From: Bartonella sp. DB5-6
GTDB taxonomy: Bacteria > Pseudomonadota > Alphaproteobacteria > Rhizobiales > Rhizobiaceae
NCBI RefSeq assembly: GCF_000278115.1
Contig: NZ_JH725120.1
Coordinates: 96,585 to 160,584 of the forward strand
Length of the DNA stretch: 64,000 bases
Direction: 5' to 3'
Shown here: positions 12,199 through 24,040 of the stretch, piece after piece
How the letters are laid out: every line of letters starts with the position of its first letter
Position numbering within the stretch: the first letter of the stretch is position 1
Translations under genes and position numbers: made by a program
Notes under the pieces: model-generated
The model's input: the letters and a program-made list of their open reading frames with translations, nothing else
What the model was told of the DNA's origin: nothing
Databases searched by the model: none

Positions 12199-12520
12199 AA
12201 TCCGTCCCTTTCTATTACACGGAAGGTTTAATAAAAACACAAAAAACGGCTTCCAAAATCACTTTTGGAATCCGAAAACCATAATCCTCTCTTATTATAT
12301 AGTACAGTATCCCCCTTTTCCATATAAAAATAGAAAAAGGAATAAAGTATTCACCAATTGTGTTTAAGCTATCTACTATTTTAGCGCTTAAAATGCTAAA
12401 CTGCACTCCGACTATTAGAGTCTTAAAGAGGAAATAATCGTATTTTTTTCTGTTTTATCATAACCTAACGAAAAAGATCTCATATGAAAAGAAAAACTCT
12501 AAAGGAATGCTCTACAAAAA

Positions 12521-12841
12521 ATGAAAAAGCTCGTAATTTTTTTTTGTTTTTGGCTCTCTCTAACCTCAACGGGCTCTGGAGCTGCAGATGCCTTTACCAC
12601 AAAAAACCTTAATCTTAGAACGGGACCAAGCGTTCAATATATGCTTCGTGGTTTAATCCCCGCAGGAAAGTTGGTATTTGTCCAAACGTGTAAAAGGAAC
12701 TGGTGCCACATCAGATATAACACTCAAATAGGTTGGGTATCATCTCGTTACCTCTCATTCAAAGATGGAAATGACCTTTATCAGACATACACGACACTTT
12801 CAGGAACTAAGCATAATACATACAGCCATTATCCACGGTAG
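12521..12841 (+). CDS. Secreted SH3 (SH3b)-domain protein
   Basis: A 106-residue protein with a Sec signal peptide (hydrophobic to about residue 18, cleavage near GSGAADA). A bacterial SH3 domain follows: KNLNLRTGPS, then IPAGKLVFV, then WCHIRY and IGWVSSRYLSF. SH3b domains commonly bind peptidoglycan peptides, so it probably acts in the periplasm at the cell wall. No catalytic domain is attached. AAAGGAATG lies upstream of the start. Its substrate is unknown. Confidence 0.82.
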   Translation: MKKLVIFFCFWLSLTSTGSGAADAFTTKNLNLRTGPSVQYMLRGLIPAGKLVFVQTCKRNWCHIRYNTQIGWVSSRYLSFKDGNDLYQTYTTLSGTKHNTYSHYPR

Positions 12842-13117
12842 CTAATGGTAAATATTATAAATAAGCGCCCTGTCAATATCATGACGCAGGTGGGACAATG
12901 TACATGAACAACTACAAATATCGTCTCACTCTAAAAAACCGAAAAACCTTCTTATAGGATTAGTCTAATATCCCAAATTTATCAAATATTCTATGAAATA
13001 TTCAATAAACCGAAACAAAACTGCTAATTAACGTTTTGTCGTTATCACGATTAAATTGTAAAATTTAGTATTTTTTTAACCACAAACACTTTTTTATCTC
13101 AAAAAGAGGATGCAACA

Positions 13118-15445
13118 ATGAAAAATGGTGTCACAGCAACAGTAGAAGCTCTTTCTGCTCTGATTGCGTCAGGCAATCCCCTTTTTAAGAATGGCGTATT
13201 ATGGACACCCCACCGCCCTGCTCGTCCTGAAAAATCTGAAGGTGGCATCCCGTTTCAACTCGAAACATCCTTTGAACCTGCGGGAGATCAACCTCAAGCA
13301 ATCAAAACTCTGGTTGAGGGAATCGAAAAGGATGAGCGTACACAAGTACTTTTGGGTGTTACTGGCTCAGGAAAAACCTATACAATGGCCAAAATCATTG
13401 AAAAAACACAACGCCCAGCTTTGATCCTAGCACCAAATAAAACTTTAGCAGCACAGCTTTACGGAGAATTTAAAAGCTTTTTCCCCCACAATGCCGTCGA
13501 ATATTTTGTTTCTTATTATGACTATTATCAGCCAGAAGCCTACGTTGCGCGCTCTGACACTTATATTGAAAAGGAATCCTCTATTAATGAACAAATCGAC
13601 CGTATGCGCCACGCTGCAACACGTGCTGTACTTGAACGTGATGATGTCATTATTGTTGCATCTGTATCTTGTATCTACGGAATTGGTTCAGTAGAAACCT
13701 ATACTGCTATGACGTTTGAAATAAAAAAAGGTGACAAACTTAATCAACAACAATTACTCACTGATTTAGTTGCTCAACACTATCGTCGACAAAATATCAA
13801 CTTCATTCGTGGTTCCTTTCGTGTTCGAGGAGATATAATTGAAATTTTTCCTGCCCACCTTGAAGATCGTGCTTGGCGTATTTCACTTTTTGGCGAAGAA
13901 GTAGAAACAATTACTGAATTTGATCCCCTCACAGGACAAAAAACAGATGATCTTCGATCAATTAAAATTTATGCCAATTCACACTACGTCACACCACGCC
14001 CAACATTAAATCAGGCAATGAGATTCATCAAAATGGAATTGGTGCAACGCCTTGCCGAATTAAATGCCGCGGGACGTCTTTTAGAGGCACAACGTTTAGA
14101 ACAGCGTACAACTTTTGATTTGGAAATGTTGGAAACAACCGGCTCATGCGCCGGAATCGAAAATTATTCACGCTATTTAACGGGGCGCAAACCTGGTGAA
14201 CCACCTCCAACCTTGTTTGAATATATTCCAAACAATGCTCTCGTTTTTATCGATGAAAGCCATGTAACTATTCCCCAAATTGGTGGCATGTACCGAGGTG
14301 ACTTTCGAAGAAAAGCAACCTTAGCAGAATATGGATTTCGTCTCCCCTCCTGTATGGATAATCGTCCCTTACGCTTTGAAGAATGGGATGCTATGCGCCC
14401 ACAAACTATTGCTGTCTCCGCAACACCTGGACGCTGGGAAATAGAACAAGCTCACGGGATTTTTGCTGAACAAATTATTCGCCCAACAGGATTGATTGAT
14501 CCAGCAACAGAAATTCGCCCAGCATCCAGCCAAGTCGATGATGTTGTGAACGAAATTCGTAAAACAATTCAAAAAGGCTACCGTACCTTAGTAACGGTTT
14601 TAACCAAGCGTATGGCCGAAGATTTGACAGAATATCTCCATGAACAAGGCATTCGCGTACGCTATATGCATTCTGACATTGATACGTTAGAGCGTATTGA
14701 AATTCTACGTGATCTTCGGCTTGGTACCTTTGATGTTCTCATCGGCATCAACTTACTTCGAGAAGGCTTAGATATTCCAGAATGCGGTTTTGTTGCTATT
14801 TTAGATGCCGATAAAGAGGGGTTTTTGCGCTCTGAAACTTCTCTCGTACAAACAATCGGACGCGCTGCGCGCAATGTAGATGGCCACGTTATCCTTTACG
14901 CAGATACAATCACAGGCTCCATAGAACGCGCCTTACAGGAGACACAAAGACGTCGACAAAAACAAATAGCCTACAATGAAAAGCACCATATCACACCAAT
15001 CAGTATCAAAAAAAATATCGATGATATTCTCAATTCAGGAGGCAAAAACAACCATACTTCCACAAATATTCCTGATTTTATCAGGCAAAACAATATGGTT
15101 GGCAACAATTTAACACTCCATATTAAATACCTTGAAAAATCAATGCATGAAGCATCTGCTGATCTTAACTTTGAAGAAGCAGCACGACTTCGCGATGAGA
15201 TCAAACAATTACAAGAAATAGAACTAGAAATCACGGAGAATCCCTTAACACATCATAGCGAACAATCCCCCCACGACCAAGTATTACAACCAAGTCTTTT
15301 CTCCAAACCAGACCTTGATCACATGGGACCAACCATAGATACTGGACTTCCGGAAAATCGTAAAGGAAAATCTCGTAAAAACACCCCTAACCAAACGACC
15401 ATAAAACGAAAAAATACGCGTCCAACAAAGGATCCCAAAAATTAA
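13118..15445 (+). CDS. uvrB: Excinuclease ABC subunit B
   Basis: DNA damage-verification helicase-like subunit of UvrABC nucleotide excision repair. The 775 residues include Walker A GVTGSGKT near 80-87, the damage-probing beta-hairpin [10 protein letters not shown] near 133, IDESH near 378, helicase motif [14 protein letters not shown], motif [11 protein letters not shown], and a C-terminal UVR motif near 668-700 ([15 protein letters not shown]) that contacts UvrA or UvrC. It carries about 45 extra N-terminal residues and a basic Lys/Thr/Asn-rich C-terminal tail compared with E. coli. The start has AGAGGATG upstream. The gene is intact. Confidence 0.97.
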   Translation: MKNGVTATVEALSALIASGNPLFKNGVLWTPHRPARPEKSEGGIPFQLETSFEPAGDQPQAIKTLVEGIEKDERTQVLLGVTGSGKTYTMAKIIEKTQRPALILAPNKTLAAQLYGEFKSFFPHNAVEYFVSYYDYYQPEAYVARSDTYIEKESSINEQIDRMRHAATRAVLERDDVIIVASVSCIYGIGSVETYTAMTFEIKKGDKLNQQQLLTDLVAQHYRRQNINFIRGSFRVRGDIIEIFPAHLEDRAWRISLFGEEVETITEFDPLTGQKTDDLRSIKIYANSHYVTPRPTLNQAMRFIKMELVQRLAELNAAGRLLEAQRLEQRTTFDLEMLETTGSCAGIENYSRYLTGRKPGEPPPTLFEYIPNNALVFIDESHVTIPQIGGMYRGDFRRKATLAEYGFRLPSCMDNRPLRFEEWDAMRPQTIAVSATPGRWEIEQAHGIFAEQIIRPTGLIDPATEIRPASSQVDDVVNEIRKTIQKGYRTLVTVLTKRMAEDLTEYLHEQGIRVRYMHSDIDTLERIEILRDLRLGTFDVLIGINLLREGLDIPECGFVAILDADKEGFLRSETSLVQTIGRAARNVDGHVILYADTITGSIERALQETQRRRQKQIAYNEKHHITPISIKKNIDDILNSGGKNNHTSTNIPDFIRQNNMVGNNLTLHIKYLEKSMHEASADLNFEEAARLRDEIKQLQEIELEITENPLTHHSEQSPHDQVLQPSLFSKPDLDHMGPTIDTGLPENRKGKSRKNTPNQTTIKRKNTRPTKDPKN

Positions 15446-16199
15446 AACCACCAAAAATAATCTGCTGCTCTTCTAAAAAAATGACTAAACATGAAAAGCA
15501 ACCAATATTGCCCTAAAAATAGATAACCTCAAACATTAAGGATACTCCAATTAGTCTAAAACACCATAAGAGAAAACAGTTTACAAAAAATGCTTAAAAT
15601 TATTGACTTTTTAAGCAATTTTTCTCGCTAAACCACTTTATAAAAATCCATAAAACTATAAAAAACTTATAAACTCTAAAAAAACGCAGACAAATTTAAA
15701 GAAAACATCTCTGACATACCAAAAAAATAATCGAAATATATTATCTTAATACAATTATACTATGATATATAACTCAATATTATTTATCATTACAAAATAA
15801 TAGCCAAACAGGATAGTGTTCTATAACACAAATAAAGTAAAATAAAACTTTATCATAACACCATAAGCCTATTATAACAAAAACGATAGCTTTCATTCAT
15901 ACACATATTGTTAAATTCATATTGTATAAAGTAATACAAAAAATTATTACTAAATAAATAATTTATAACAAATAGTAAAAAATAGCTTCTCTTAATACAA
16001 ACTTATCAAGTAAACTTAAGCTGAGTAAAATAATTGAAATCAAAATTCTGTCACTATTTTATTTTATTGTATCAAGAATAGATCTAACTAAATAGATTAT
16101 TATTTGTTTTGTCACAATAAAGTCTGAAATTGTTCAGGCTCTATTCAGTTTGAAACGCGTAGGATGTGAAAAATACGAATTTACACAAGGAGCATCATT
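15446..16199. other. Very AT-rich spacer upstream of the His-rich gene
   Basis: About 750 bases rich in A/T runs and short near-repeats of the type ATAAAACTATAAAAAACT around 15640-15690. No gene or RNA was recognised. The last 60 bases hold the promoter/leader of the next gene, ending in AAGGAGCATCATT. Confidence 0.5.
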
Positions 16200-16874
<675 letters not shown>

Positions 16875-16912
16875 CTTTTTAATAATTTTGCTAGAAAAAT
16901 CTTAAACGGCAC

Positions 16913-16938
16913 AAAAAAACGCTTTAGGGCGTTTTTTT
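16913..16938. terminator. Bidirectional intrinsic terminator
   Basis: A perfect 10-bp stem pairs 16913-16922 (A7 CGC) with 16929-16938 (GCG T7) around a 6-base loop. It has T-runs on either strand, so it can end both the plus-strand His-rich gene and the converging metallo-hydrolase gene. Confidence 0.88.
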
Positions 16939-16959
16939 GTTTGCTCACATATTACCCCC

Positions 16960-17595
16960 CTAGAGAAAAGGATTATTTTGGCGTTCATATCCTATTTGAC
17001 TTCTTGGTCCATGACCGCAAATAAAATGAACATCATCGCCTAAGGGTAAAACTTTTTCTTTAAGAGATTTCATCAATTCTTCATGAGAACAGAATGGAAA
17101 ATCCGTACGTCCAATAGAGCCACGAAAAAGGACATCCCCCAATAAAGCGAAGCGTTCTTTTTCATTGAAATAAATGACATGACCAGGAGAGTGTCCCGGT
17201 GTGTGAAAAACCCTAAACTCATGCCCAGCAAAATGAACGCTATCACCATCTTCTAACCATTGATCAGGGATACAAATACACGCATCAGTGATGCCGTAAC
17301 TTTTTGCACTTTCGCTTACAGCATCCATCAGGGGCTTGTCAGCACGATGAGAACCAATAATTTTAACATCAAGGGCTTCTTTAGCTTGCATTGCCGCTCC
17401 TACATGATCAAAATGACCATGTGTTATCCAAATAGCTTCAACGGTAACACCCCTCTTCTGGATCACTTCTTGGACGCGAAGCCAATCACCTCCAGGATCA
17501 ACCAATACCCCTACTTTTTGTTCATTATCAAAAAGCAAAGTGCAATTTTGTTGAAAAGGCGTAACTGGAATAATATGTGCACTAAAATTATTCAT
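16960..17595 (-). CDS. Metallo-beta-lactamase-fold hydrolase (glyoxalase II-like)
   Basis: Cytosolic di-metal hydrolase of the MBL superfamily, 211 residues, resembling the short YcbL/glyoxalase-II-like group. Metal ligands visible are H59, H61, D63 and H64 in THGHFDH, H134 in HTPGHSPGH, D154 in LLGDVLF, and the C-terminal CGHGP histidine. It lacks the C-terminal helical domain of classical glyoxalase II, so the substrate (thioester or other) is open. The start has AAAGGACATC upstream. It converges on the His-rich gene across a shared terminator and is divergent from the two-component operon. Confidence 0.88.
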   Translation of the reverse strand: MNNFSAHIIPVTPFQQNCTLLFDNEQKVGVLVDPGGDWLRVQEVIQKRGVTVEAIWITHGHFDHVGAAMQAKEALDVKIIGSHRADKPLMDAVSESAKSYGITDACICIPDQWLEDGDSVHFAGHEFRVFHTPGHSPGHVIYFNEKERFALLGDVLFRGSIGRTDFPFCSHEELMKSLKEKVLPLGDDVHFICGHGPRSQIGYERQNNPFL

Positions 17596-17740
17596 GATGT
17601 CCTTTTCAAAAACAAAACTCTTCCAAACTTAAAAGACACATTTCTTTCCCTTTTATAGAAAATAGCCTGCTCGACAGCTTTATACAACTTATGTAAACTT
17701 GAGTTTTGTGTAAACTAAATTTTTGTCAAGGTTTTTAAAA

Positions 17741-18445
17741 ATGACCGATCATGTTCAAGTTTTGTGTGACGATGCACCTCACCTTCTTGTAATTGATGAC
17801 GACACCCGTATTCGCAATCTTTTATTTCAATTCCTCATTAAAAATGGTTTTCGCGTTTCAGTCTCAGCCAATGCCGATGAAGCAAAACGACAACTCGCAT
17901 GCTTAGATTTTGACCTTCTTATAGTTGATGTCATGATGCCCAGCGAAAATGGTATAGATCTTACCTATTCACTGCGACAAACAAAAGATGTTCCTATCCT
18001 CATGCTTACAGCTTTATCAGAAACCGTCCACCGTATTCATGGTTTAGAAGCGGGCGCTGATGACTATCTTGCTAAGCCGTTTGATCCTCGTGAACTTTTA
18101 CTTCGCATTAACGCTATTTTACGACGTGGTTTTTCACTAAAGCAGCCCAAAATCGAACAGATCGTTTTTGGACCATATATCTTTTCAATTGCACGACGTG
18201 AGCTAAAAAAAGGAGGAGAAATTATTAAACTGACAGATACAGAACAAAAAATGATGGTTCTTTTTGCCGAAAATGCAGGTGATATCATTCCACGCCATAA
18301 ATTTGCAACGGACGATAACAATATCGGTGAACGCGCCATTGATGTACAGATCAATCGTCTCCGTCGTAAAATCGAAAAAAATCCAGCTCTCCCGATATGG
18401 CTCCAAACTGTGCGAGGAATAGGTTATAAACTCTCAATTGAATAA
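17741..18445 (+). CDS. OmpR-family response regulator
   Basis: DNA-binding response regulator, 234 residues. The receiver domain has acidic pocket residues IDDD near 18-21, phospho-acceptor D63 in LLIVDVMMP, and conserved K112 in LAKPFDP. A winged-helix OmpR domain occupies about 140-230, ending in WLQTVRGIGYKL. An in-frame TTG at 17723 is possible, but the ATG at 17741 is the normal family start. Its stop precedes the kinase ATG by only a few bases, so the pair is an operon. It resembles PetR/OmpR-type regulators of alphaproteobacteria; the signal and targets are unknown. Confidence 0.9.
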   Translation: MTDHVQVLCDDAPHLLVIDDDTRIRNLLFQFLIKNGFRVSVSANADEAKRQLACLDFDLLIVDVMMPSENGIDLTYSLRQTKDVPILMLTALSETVHRIHGLEAGADDYLAKPFDPRELLLRINAILRRGFSLKQPKIEQIVFGPYIFSIARRELKKGGEIIKLTDTEQKMMVLFAENAGDIIPRHKFATDDNNIGERAIDVQINRLRRKIEKNPALPIWLQTVRGIGYKLSIE

Positions 18446-18452
18446 ATACACA

Positions 18453-19793
18453 ATGATTGAAACCTCAAAAAAAATCGTCCAGTGGTTAACAAAGAAGATG
18501 CCTAAACGGCTTTATGCACGCTCTTTGATCATTATTATTGCCCCTATGGTACTCTTGCAAACGGTGATTGCTTACGTCTTTATGGAACGTCATTGGCAAA
18601 TGGTAACTGAGCGTCTTTCAACCACTGTTGTCCACGATATTTCAGCCATTATTGATATCATTGAAACATATCCGCAACAAGATAACTATGAAGATATCAA
18701 ACGTATTGCACAACAACGTATGGGATTAAATATTTCTATCCTTCCCACGTCCCCCCTCCCGCCCCCAGGACCGAAACCATTTTTCGCAATTCTTGATTAT
18801 TTTCTAAGTGAAGAAATCACCCGCCAAATTAATCGTCCTTTCTGGATTGATACTGTAGGAGATTCTGATCTTGTCGAAATTCGTATTCACCTTGGTGACA
18901 ACATCTTGCGTGTTTTTGCACTGCGCAGCCAAGCCTATGCTTCCAATACTTCTATTTTTCTAAGCTGGATGGTCGGAACAGCTCTTGTTTTATTATTGAT
19001 AGCGATTTACTTCTTGCGAAACCAGATCAAACCAATTCAACAATTGGCTGAAGCAGCAGAAAGTTTTGGACGCGGTCGTCCTTTGCCAAAAGGGTTTCAA
19101 CCACAAGGAGCTGACGAAGTCCGTCGTGCTGGCTTTGCTTTTTTACGCATGCGTGAACGTATTGAACGCCAAATCGAACAACGCACCATGATGCTTTCAA
19201 GTGTAAGCCATGATTTAAGAACCATTCTCACCCGTTTTAAACTTCAGCTAGCGTTAGCAAATACTGACTTTGACATTAAGCCGCTTGAGCAAGATGTGAG
19301 CGACATGCAAAACATGTTAGAAGATTACCTTGCTTTTGCCCGTGGTGAAGGAAGTGAATGTGTTAAAATCTTCGATTTACATGCTCTTATGAAAAAATTC
19401 TCTACCGATGCGCATCTTCACAAACGTCAATTTTCTTATAGCATTGAAGGACCTACACAAATACAAGTACGCCCACGTGCCTTCACACGCCTCATCAGCA
19501 ATCTTGTATCAAACGCATTTTGTCACGCCAATATTGTCAAACTAACAGCCATATCCCAACAAGAATCTTTTATCATAACTATCGACGATGATGGACCCGG
19601 TATTCATAAAAATATGCGCACAGAAGTCTTTAAACCATTTTTTAGACTTGATAAAGCACGAAATCAAGATGCAAGTGGAACAGGACTTGGACTTTCTATT
19701 GCTCAAGATATAGCACGGAGCCATGGAGGAAATATTCAATTAGATGATAGCCCTTTAGGGGGCTTGCGCGCTATCATTGATATTCCCCTCTAG
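18453..19793 (+). CDS. EnvZ-type sensor histidine kinase
   Basis: Inner-membrane sensor kinase paired with the response regulator immediately upstream, 446 residues. It has a TM helix near 24-44, a periplasmic sensor domain of about 125 residues with a proline-rich patch (SPLPPPGPKP), a second TM near 170-190, then HAMP, a DHp domain with phospho-accepting H253 in SHDLRT, and a CATPase domain with the N-box, DDDGPG and GTGLGLSIA. A TTG at 18438 would overlap the regulator gene; the ATG at 18453 is chosen. The signal sensed is unknown. Confidence 0.9.
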   Translation: MIETSKKIVQWLTKKMPKRLYARSLIIIIAPMVLLQTVIAYVFMERHWQMVTERLSTTVVHDISAIIDIIETYPQQDNYEDIKRIAQQRMGLNISILPTSPLPPPGPKPFFAILDYFLSEEITRQINRPFWIDTVGDSDLVEIRIHLGDNILRVFALRSQAYASNTSIFLSWMVGTALVLLLIAIYFLRNQIKPIQQLAEAAESFGRGRPLPKGFQPQGADEVRRAGFAFLRMRERIERQIEQRTMMLSSVSHDLRTILTRFKLQLALANTDFDIKPLEQDVSDMQNMLEDYLAFARGEGSECVKIFDLHALMKKFSTDAHLHKRQFSYSIEGPTQIQVRPRAFTRLISNLVSNAFCHANIVKLTAISQQESFIITIDDDGPGIHKNMRTEVFKPFFRLDKARNQDASGTGLGLSIAQDIARSHGGNIQLDDSPLGGLRAIIDIPL

Positions 19794-19842
19794 AAAGATT
19801 TAAATCGTCTATAAGAAAAAAATGTTCAACAAACTTGACAAT

Positions 19843-20343
19843 TTAGGCATTGCCTACAGTTTCAAACAAAGTATATTGTAACGCCTTGCAAGCGCTTTCC
19901 CCACACCAAGCGACCATCTGAAATGCAACATAATAGCTTTCACAAACTGTAAGCGCATTTATTAACAATGTTTCAACCTGTATATGAGATGGATGCACCC
20001 CACCAGCCAGAAGAAGCCCTTGCCGATAAATAACCAAATTATTCCCTTGCCAATAATCAAAATGCCCCATCAACAACTTTTCATTGATTGCTAACAATAA
20101 GCGATGCATTTCTGCCACGCAAGCATTTTCAATAGAAAGATCAAATGCACAAGCTAAATGAAGAGCCTCCTGCTCTTCTATCCATGAAAAAGCAAGGTTA
20201 TAATTTGCCCTTTTTCCTTCCACACAAACACTAATTTCATCTTGTACGTCCCGCTCAAACGACCAATCATATTTACAAGCAATCTGTTCGATAAAGTCAA
20301 CAGGATGCTCTTCTCTTTCTGTGGTGCAGAATGCAAGCCTCAT
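19843..20343 (-). CDS. YbjN-domain protein
   Basis: A soluble protein of about 166 residues of the YbjN family, whose fold resembles type III secretion chaperones and whose function is unsettled. The alphaproteobacterial form is recognisable by REEHPVDFIEQIA, YDWSFER near the N terminus and the central acidic alpha/beta domain. No signal peptide or membrane helix is present. Starts at 20355 (TTG), 20346 or 20343 are in frame; GAGG sits 6 bases before 20343, which is preferred. It converges on the histidine kinase gene. Confidence 0.8.
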   Translation of the reverse strand: MRLAFCTTEREEHPVDFIEQIACKYDWSFERDVQDEISVCVEGKRANYNLAFSWIEEQEALHLACAFDLSIENACVAEMHRLLLAINEKLLMGHFDYWQGNNLVIYRQGLLLAGGVHPSHIQVETLLINALTVCESYYVAFQMVAWCGESACKALQYTLFETVGNA

Positions 20344-20712
20344 CATAATCCTCAATCATATTAAAATATTGTCAACAGAACACAACCAGCCTAAAAAGTT
20401 GTAACAACATTTTGCTACAATCAAAGCCTTTACACCAAACAAATACACATTAAAAACATTGACAGTACACGAAACCCCAGAACCCACTAATACTTCCTGC
20501 GGCAGCCTGATAACAATAAAACGAATCATCAAGCTTTTTCAGTGTATTGATACAATTCCATAGTACTAGTCCCCCAGATTCAAAAAAGTGTTTTTTTTAC
20601 AAAAAACAAATCAAAAACAAACGATCAATCTGCTCTAACAGACTCAGGATTAAGCATTTTTTAATTTCATACATTCCATTGAAAAATTGGGGATATTTTT
20701 TTAGAAACTATT
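20344..20712. other. Intergenic spacer, nothing recognised
   Basis: About 370 bases between the YbjN gene start and the ubiK stop. AT-rich, without a credible gene, terminator or RNA. Confidence 0.45.
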
Positions 20713-20970
20713 TTACTTTTTTCGTGTCTGCGTTTTTTCCAAATCATCAAAGCGCCTTTTCAAATCAGCATTGTCGGCATGTGCTTTCAACACCATCTCC
20801 TTAAGCGTTTCAAATTCTTCACGTGAAACAAGATCAAGTTTGTTAGCTATCTTTTCAGCTTGCAAACGAAAAGCTGTTCCAGCTTCACGTCGTACACCTT
20901 GCACAACGTCAGCAGCATCTGTTGCTAATTTTGCCAATTCATCAAGAATACGGTTTGATCCATTATGCAT
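20713..20970 (-). CDS. ubiK: UbiK/YqiC accessory factor
   Basis: A small 85-residue helical protein of the UbiK (YqiC, formerly BMFP/DUF526) family, an accessory factor for ubiquinone synthesis that binds membranes and trimerises through its C-terminal coiled coil. The sequence shows the amphipathic N-terminal helix (ILDELAKLATDAADV) and a coiled coil from about 45 (SREEFETLKEMVLKAH) to DDLEK. AAGGAA precedes the start. It is divergent from lgt. Confidence 0.88.
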   Translation of the reverse strand: MHNGSNRILDELAKLATDAADVVQGVRREAGTAFRLQAEKIANKLDLVSREEFETLKEMVLKAHADNADLKRRFDDLEKTQTRKK

Positions 20971-21230
20971 AATGTTTTTCCTTACATTTTAATTATTGAC
21001 ACACACACTATAACGCATTTCCATAACATTTAGATACTGCATTTGTTCCTTTTACCCGATAGATTTTATCTTACTGTGCAGATTTTATTCTGAAATATTT
21101 AAATCTTTTTACACTTCTTTTACCACATATAAACTAGTGGAAACCTATTACCCTTCTGACTTGACCATTGTACGTTCATCTGTCATTTCTGACCATCATG
21201 TAACTTCATATAATGTAAAATGCTTAACCA

Positions 21231-22109
21231 ATGAACAATCTTTCTTGTCCAGCCATTTCTTTTCCATCTTTTCTCGACCCTGTCATTATTCATTTAGGCC
21301 CTGTAGCTCTTCATTGGTACGGATTTGGGTACGTGCTAGGTATTCTTTTTGCTTGGTGGTATGCACAAAAGCTATTAAAAAAACAAACCCTATGGCATGC
21401 AAATCATCCTCCCATGGATAACCAAACGATTGGAGATTTTGTTGTCTGGTCTGCTATCAGTGTCGTTGTTGGTGGCCGCTTAGGACAAGTGCTTGTATGG
21501 GATCCTATTTATTATTTTAGCCATCCAAATGCCATTATCGCAGTATGGGATGGAGGAATGTCCTTTCATGGTGGACTCATTGGCATTATCATTGCAATGA
21601 TCTGGTTTGCCCATAAAAACAATATCAACACACGAGCAATGTTTGATATAATTGCGGCAGGTGCCCCTATTGGTATTGGTATTGTACGAATATGCAACTT
21701 CATTAACCAAGAACTATGGGGCAATATCACTTCATACCCTTGGGGCGTTTGTTTTCCCCTAGATCCTCACTATCTACCGCGCCATCCAAGCCAACTTTAT
21801 GAAGCATTCATGGAAGGATTTATTCTCTTCATCATCTTATTCATTCTTATTTTTGCTTTCAAAGCATTAAAACGCCCTGGTACCGTAGCAGGAATATTTA
21901 TTATAGGCTATGCAATAGCACGCAGTATTTCAGAGATTTACCGCGCACCTCAAGAAGATCCTGAATGGTTTTCTACCCTCTTCCATTCTATGGGATTTAC
22001 CTATGGCATGGCTTTATCTCTTCCTATGCTTTTTTTGGGGTTTTGTCTCCTTTTCCGAGCCTTCAAACACAAATCTACAAAAAATGGTTACTCTCAAAGA
22101 AAAAATTAA
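21231..22109 (+). CDS. lgt: Prolipoprotein diacylglyceryl transferase
   Basis: Inner-membrane enzyme that adds diacylglycerol from phosphatidylglycerol to the lipobox cysteine of prolipoproteins. It has 292 residues and about seven membrane segments. The catalytic-site [11 protein letters not shown] segment, SFHGGLIG and the Lgt signature around [12 protein letters not shown] and HPSQLYEA are all present. The signature carries RIC where RIG is usual. It is first in the conserved lgt-midA-pgeF operon and its end overlaps midA by 26 bases. The ribosome site is weak. Confidence 0.95.
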   Translation: MNNLSCPAISFPSFLDPVIIHLGPVALHWYGFGYVLGILFAWWYAQKLLKKQTLWHANHPPMDNQTIGDFVVWSAISVVVGGRLGQVLVWDPIYYFSHPNAIIAVWDGGMSFHGGLIGIIIAMIWFAHKNNINTRAMFDIIAAGAPIGIGIVRICNFINQELWGNITSYPWGVCFPLDPHYLPRHPSQLYEAFMEGFILFIILFILIFAFKALKRPGTVAGIFIIGYAIARSISEIYRAPQEDPEWFSTLFHSMGFTYGMALSLPMLFLGFCLLFRAFKHKSTKNGYSQRKN

Positions 22110-23163
22110 AGAAATTATTACGCTTAATGGGCCAATCACTGTCAGTCAATATATGACATTAGCACTCACAGATCCGCAGTTTGGCTACTATCAAACACAA
22201 ACACCCTTTGGAAGAGCTGGTGATTTCATTACAGCTCCTGAAATAAGCCAGTTATTTGGAGAGATGATTGGCATTTGGACTCTTGCAAACTGGAAAGCTC
22301 AAGGTTGCCCCCATCCTTTCATTCTCGCTGAAATAGGTCCAGGACGGGGAACTTTGATGGATGATATTTTGCGTACCATTCAAAAATTATCCACCACGGC
22401 ATTTAATGCTGCTGAAATTTTTCTTATTGAAATAAGTAAACAGCTTGCAAAAGAACAAAAAAAGCGTCTTTTACCTTATAAAAAACAAATCTGTAGCATT
22501 GAAAGTTTTGATCAAATCCCTTCAAAACCTCTCTTCTTAATTGCCAACGAGTTCTTCGATGCACTCCCCATCAACCAGTATATTAAAGTCAAAGGAGAAT
22601 GGAAAGAACGTCGCATTGCAATCAATCAAGATGGAGACTTCATATTTATTGCTGACCCGCGAAAACTTCTTTCTTCCTTCTTACAATCCTATTGTTCTGA
22701 AATGCCTGATGGAACAATTTTCGAACATGCACCCTCACGGAATCAATTAATGCAACAAATCAGCAACCATTTTGTACAAATGAGAGGTTCTGCTTTGCTT
22801 ATCGATTATGGTGCTTCTGATCTTGCATTTGGTGATACACTACAAGCGGTCTCAAAACATAGATTCCGTGATATTTTTGATGCACCTGGTGAACATGATT
22901 TAACATCACATGTTGATTTTTCCTTTTTAAAAAAAATAGCCCTTGAACAAGGCTGTTTTGCTGAGATTTTAGAACAAGGAGATTTCCTTTTGAAAATGGG
23001 ACTTCTGGAACGCGCAGCACAGCTTGGAGCTAACAAAAGCACCACATTGCAAAACCAAATTCGCCAAGATATAAACCGATTAGCTGGCCCAACTCAAATG
23101 GGTAAATTGTTTAAAGTGTTGTATGTAAGTGATAAAAACATACCATTGCCTCCTAAATTTTGA
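22084..23163 (+). CDS. midA: SAM-dependent methyltransferase, MidA/NDUFAF7 family
   Basis: DUF185-family class I methyltransferase, homologous to mitochondrial NDUFAF7, which dimethylates an arginine of the complex I NDUFS2 subunit during assembly. The 359 residues include [19 protein letters not shown] near the N terminus, the SAM loop EIGPGRGT near 82-89, [10 protein letters not shown] and LLIDYGA. The open frame extends upstream into lgt, but MVTLKEKI at 22084 fits the family start. It overlaps lgt by 26 bases, implying translational coupling. Action on complex I here is inference from the family. Confidence 0.9.
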   Translation: MVTLKEKIKEIITLNGPITVSQYMTLALTDPQFGYYQTQTPFGRAGDFITAPEISQLFGEMIGIWTLANWKAQGCPHPFILAEIGPGRGTLMDDILRTIQKLSTTAFNAAEIFLIEISKQLAKEQKKRLLPYKKQICSIESFDQIPSKPLFLIANEFFDALPINQYIKVKGEWKERRIAINQDGDFIFIADPRKLLSSFLQSYCSEMPDGTIFEHAPSRNQLMQQISNHFVQMRGSALLIDYGASDLAFGDTLQAVSKHRFRDIFDAPGEHDLTSHVDFSFLKKIALEQGCFAEILEQGDFLLKMGLLERAAQLGANKSTTLQNQIRQDINRLAGPTQMGKLFKVLYVSDKNIPLPPKF

Positions 23164-23257
23164 TTCCCAGCGATAATGCTCCAAGCAATAATACATATTG
23201 ACAAATTCTCACACACCATTCTCACTTTAAAAATAACCATCCACATAAGGAACTTTT

Positions 23258-24040
23258 ATGAATTCTGTGCTTCATCCTATCCTTGCAAAAGATCTTTCTG
23301 CTTTACATCCATATGGGATAAGGCACGGTTTTTTTACACGTCAAGGCGGTGTTTCAAAAAGCCTTTATAAAAGCCTTAATGTTGGACAAGGTTCCAATGA
23401 TCATCCTAAACATATTTCACAAAATCGCATTTTAATCGCTGATTATTTTGGCGTTGAGGTGCAAAATTTAATCACTGTTAATCAAATACACTCTTGTGAA
23501 ATTGTTGTTGTTAATCAAGCTTTTATTGATGAACCTCCTAAAGCTGATGCTCTGGTTACAACCACACCAGAACTCATAATCGGTATTCTTACAGCAGATT
23601 GTGGACCAGTTCTATTTGCTGATCCTCAAGCAGGTGTCATCGCTGCAGCACATGCTGGCTGGCGAGGAAGCTTAAATGGAATTGTAAAAAAGACAATTTC
23701 TGTTATGGAAGAACAAGGGGCCAAAAGGCAATCAATAACAGCAGTCCTTGGACCTTGTATTGGCCCTTGCCATTACGAAGTAACAAGCGAGTTTTACAAC
23801 CAATTTATTGATTGCCAGAATAAGTTCCAAAAATATTTTTTAAAAACAGATAAAGTAAATCACTTTCGCTTTGATCTATGGGCATTTATTATGAATCAAC
23901 TAAAAGAAGCAGGAGTTTATGCTTCTTGTGTGGAGCTTTGCACCTATCAAGATGAACAAAACTTTTTCTCCTATCGCCGTACAACACACCGCAACAAACC
24001 TGATTATGGACGGCAAATTTCTGCTATTATGTTGAAATAA
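23258..24040 (+). CDS. pgeF: Peptidoglycan editing factor PgeF (laccase-domain/YfiH)
   Basis: A 260-residue YfiH/DUF152 protein. The family was called polyphenol oxidase/laccase, and E. coli PgeF removes misincorporated serine from peptidoglycan precursors. Metal-site residues are visible: His in NQIHSCEIV, Cys in TADCGPVLFADP, His in AAHAGWRGSLNG, plus LGPCIGPCHYEV. GTG/ATG ambiguity is absent, and AAGGAAC precedes the ATG. It follows midA by 94 bases in the usual alphaproteobacterial order. Confidence 0.92.
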   Translation: MNSVLHPILAKDLSALHPYGIRHGFFTRQGGVSKSLYKSLNVGQGSNDHPKHISQNRILIADYFGVEVQNLITVNQIHSCEIVVVNQAFIDEPPKADALVTTTPELIIGILTADCGPVLFADPQAGVIAAAHAGWRGSLNGIVKKTISVMEEQGAKRQSITAVLGPCIGPCHYEVTSEFYNQFIDCQNKFQKYFLKTDKVNHFRFDLWAFIMNQLKEAGVYASCVELCTYQDEQNFFSYRRTTHRNKPDYGRQISAIMLK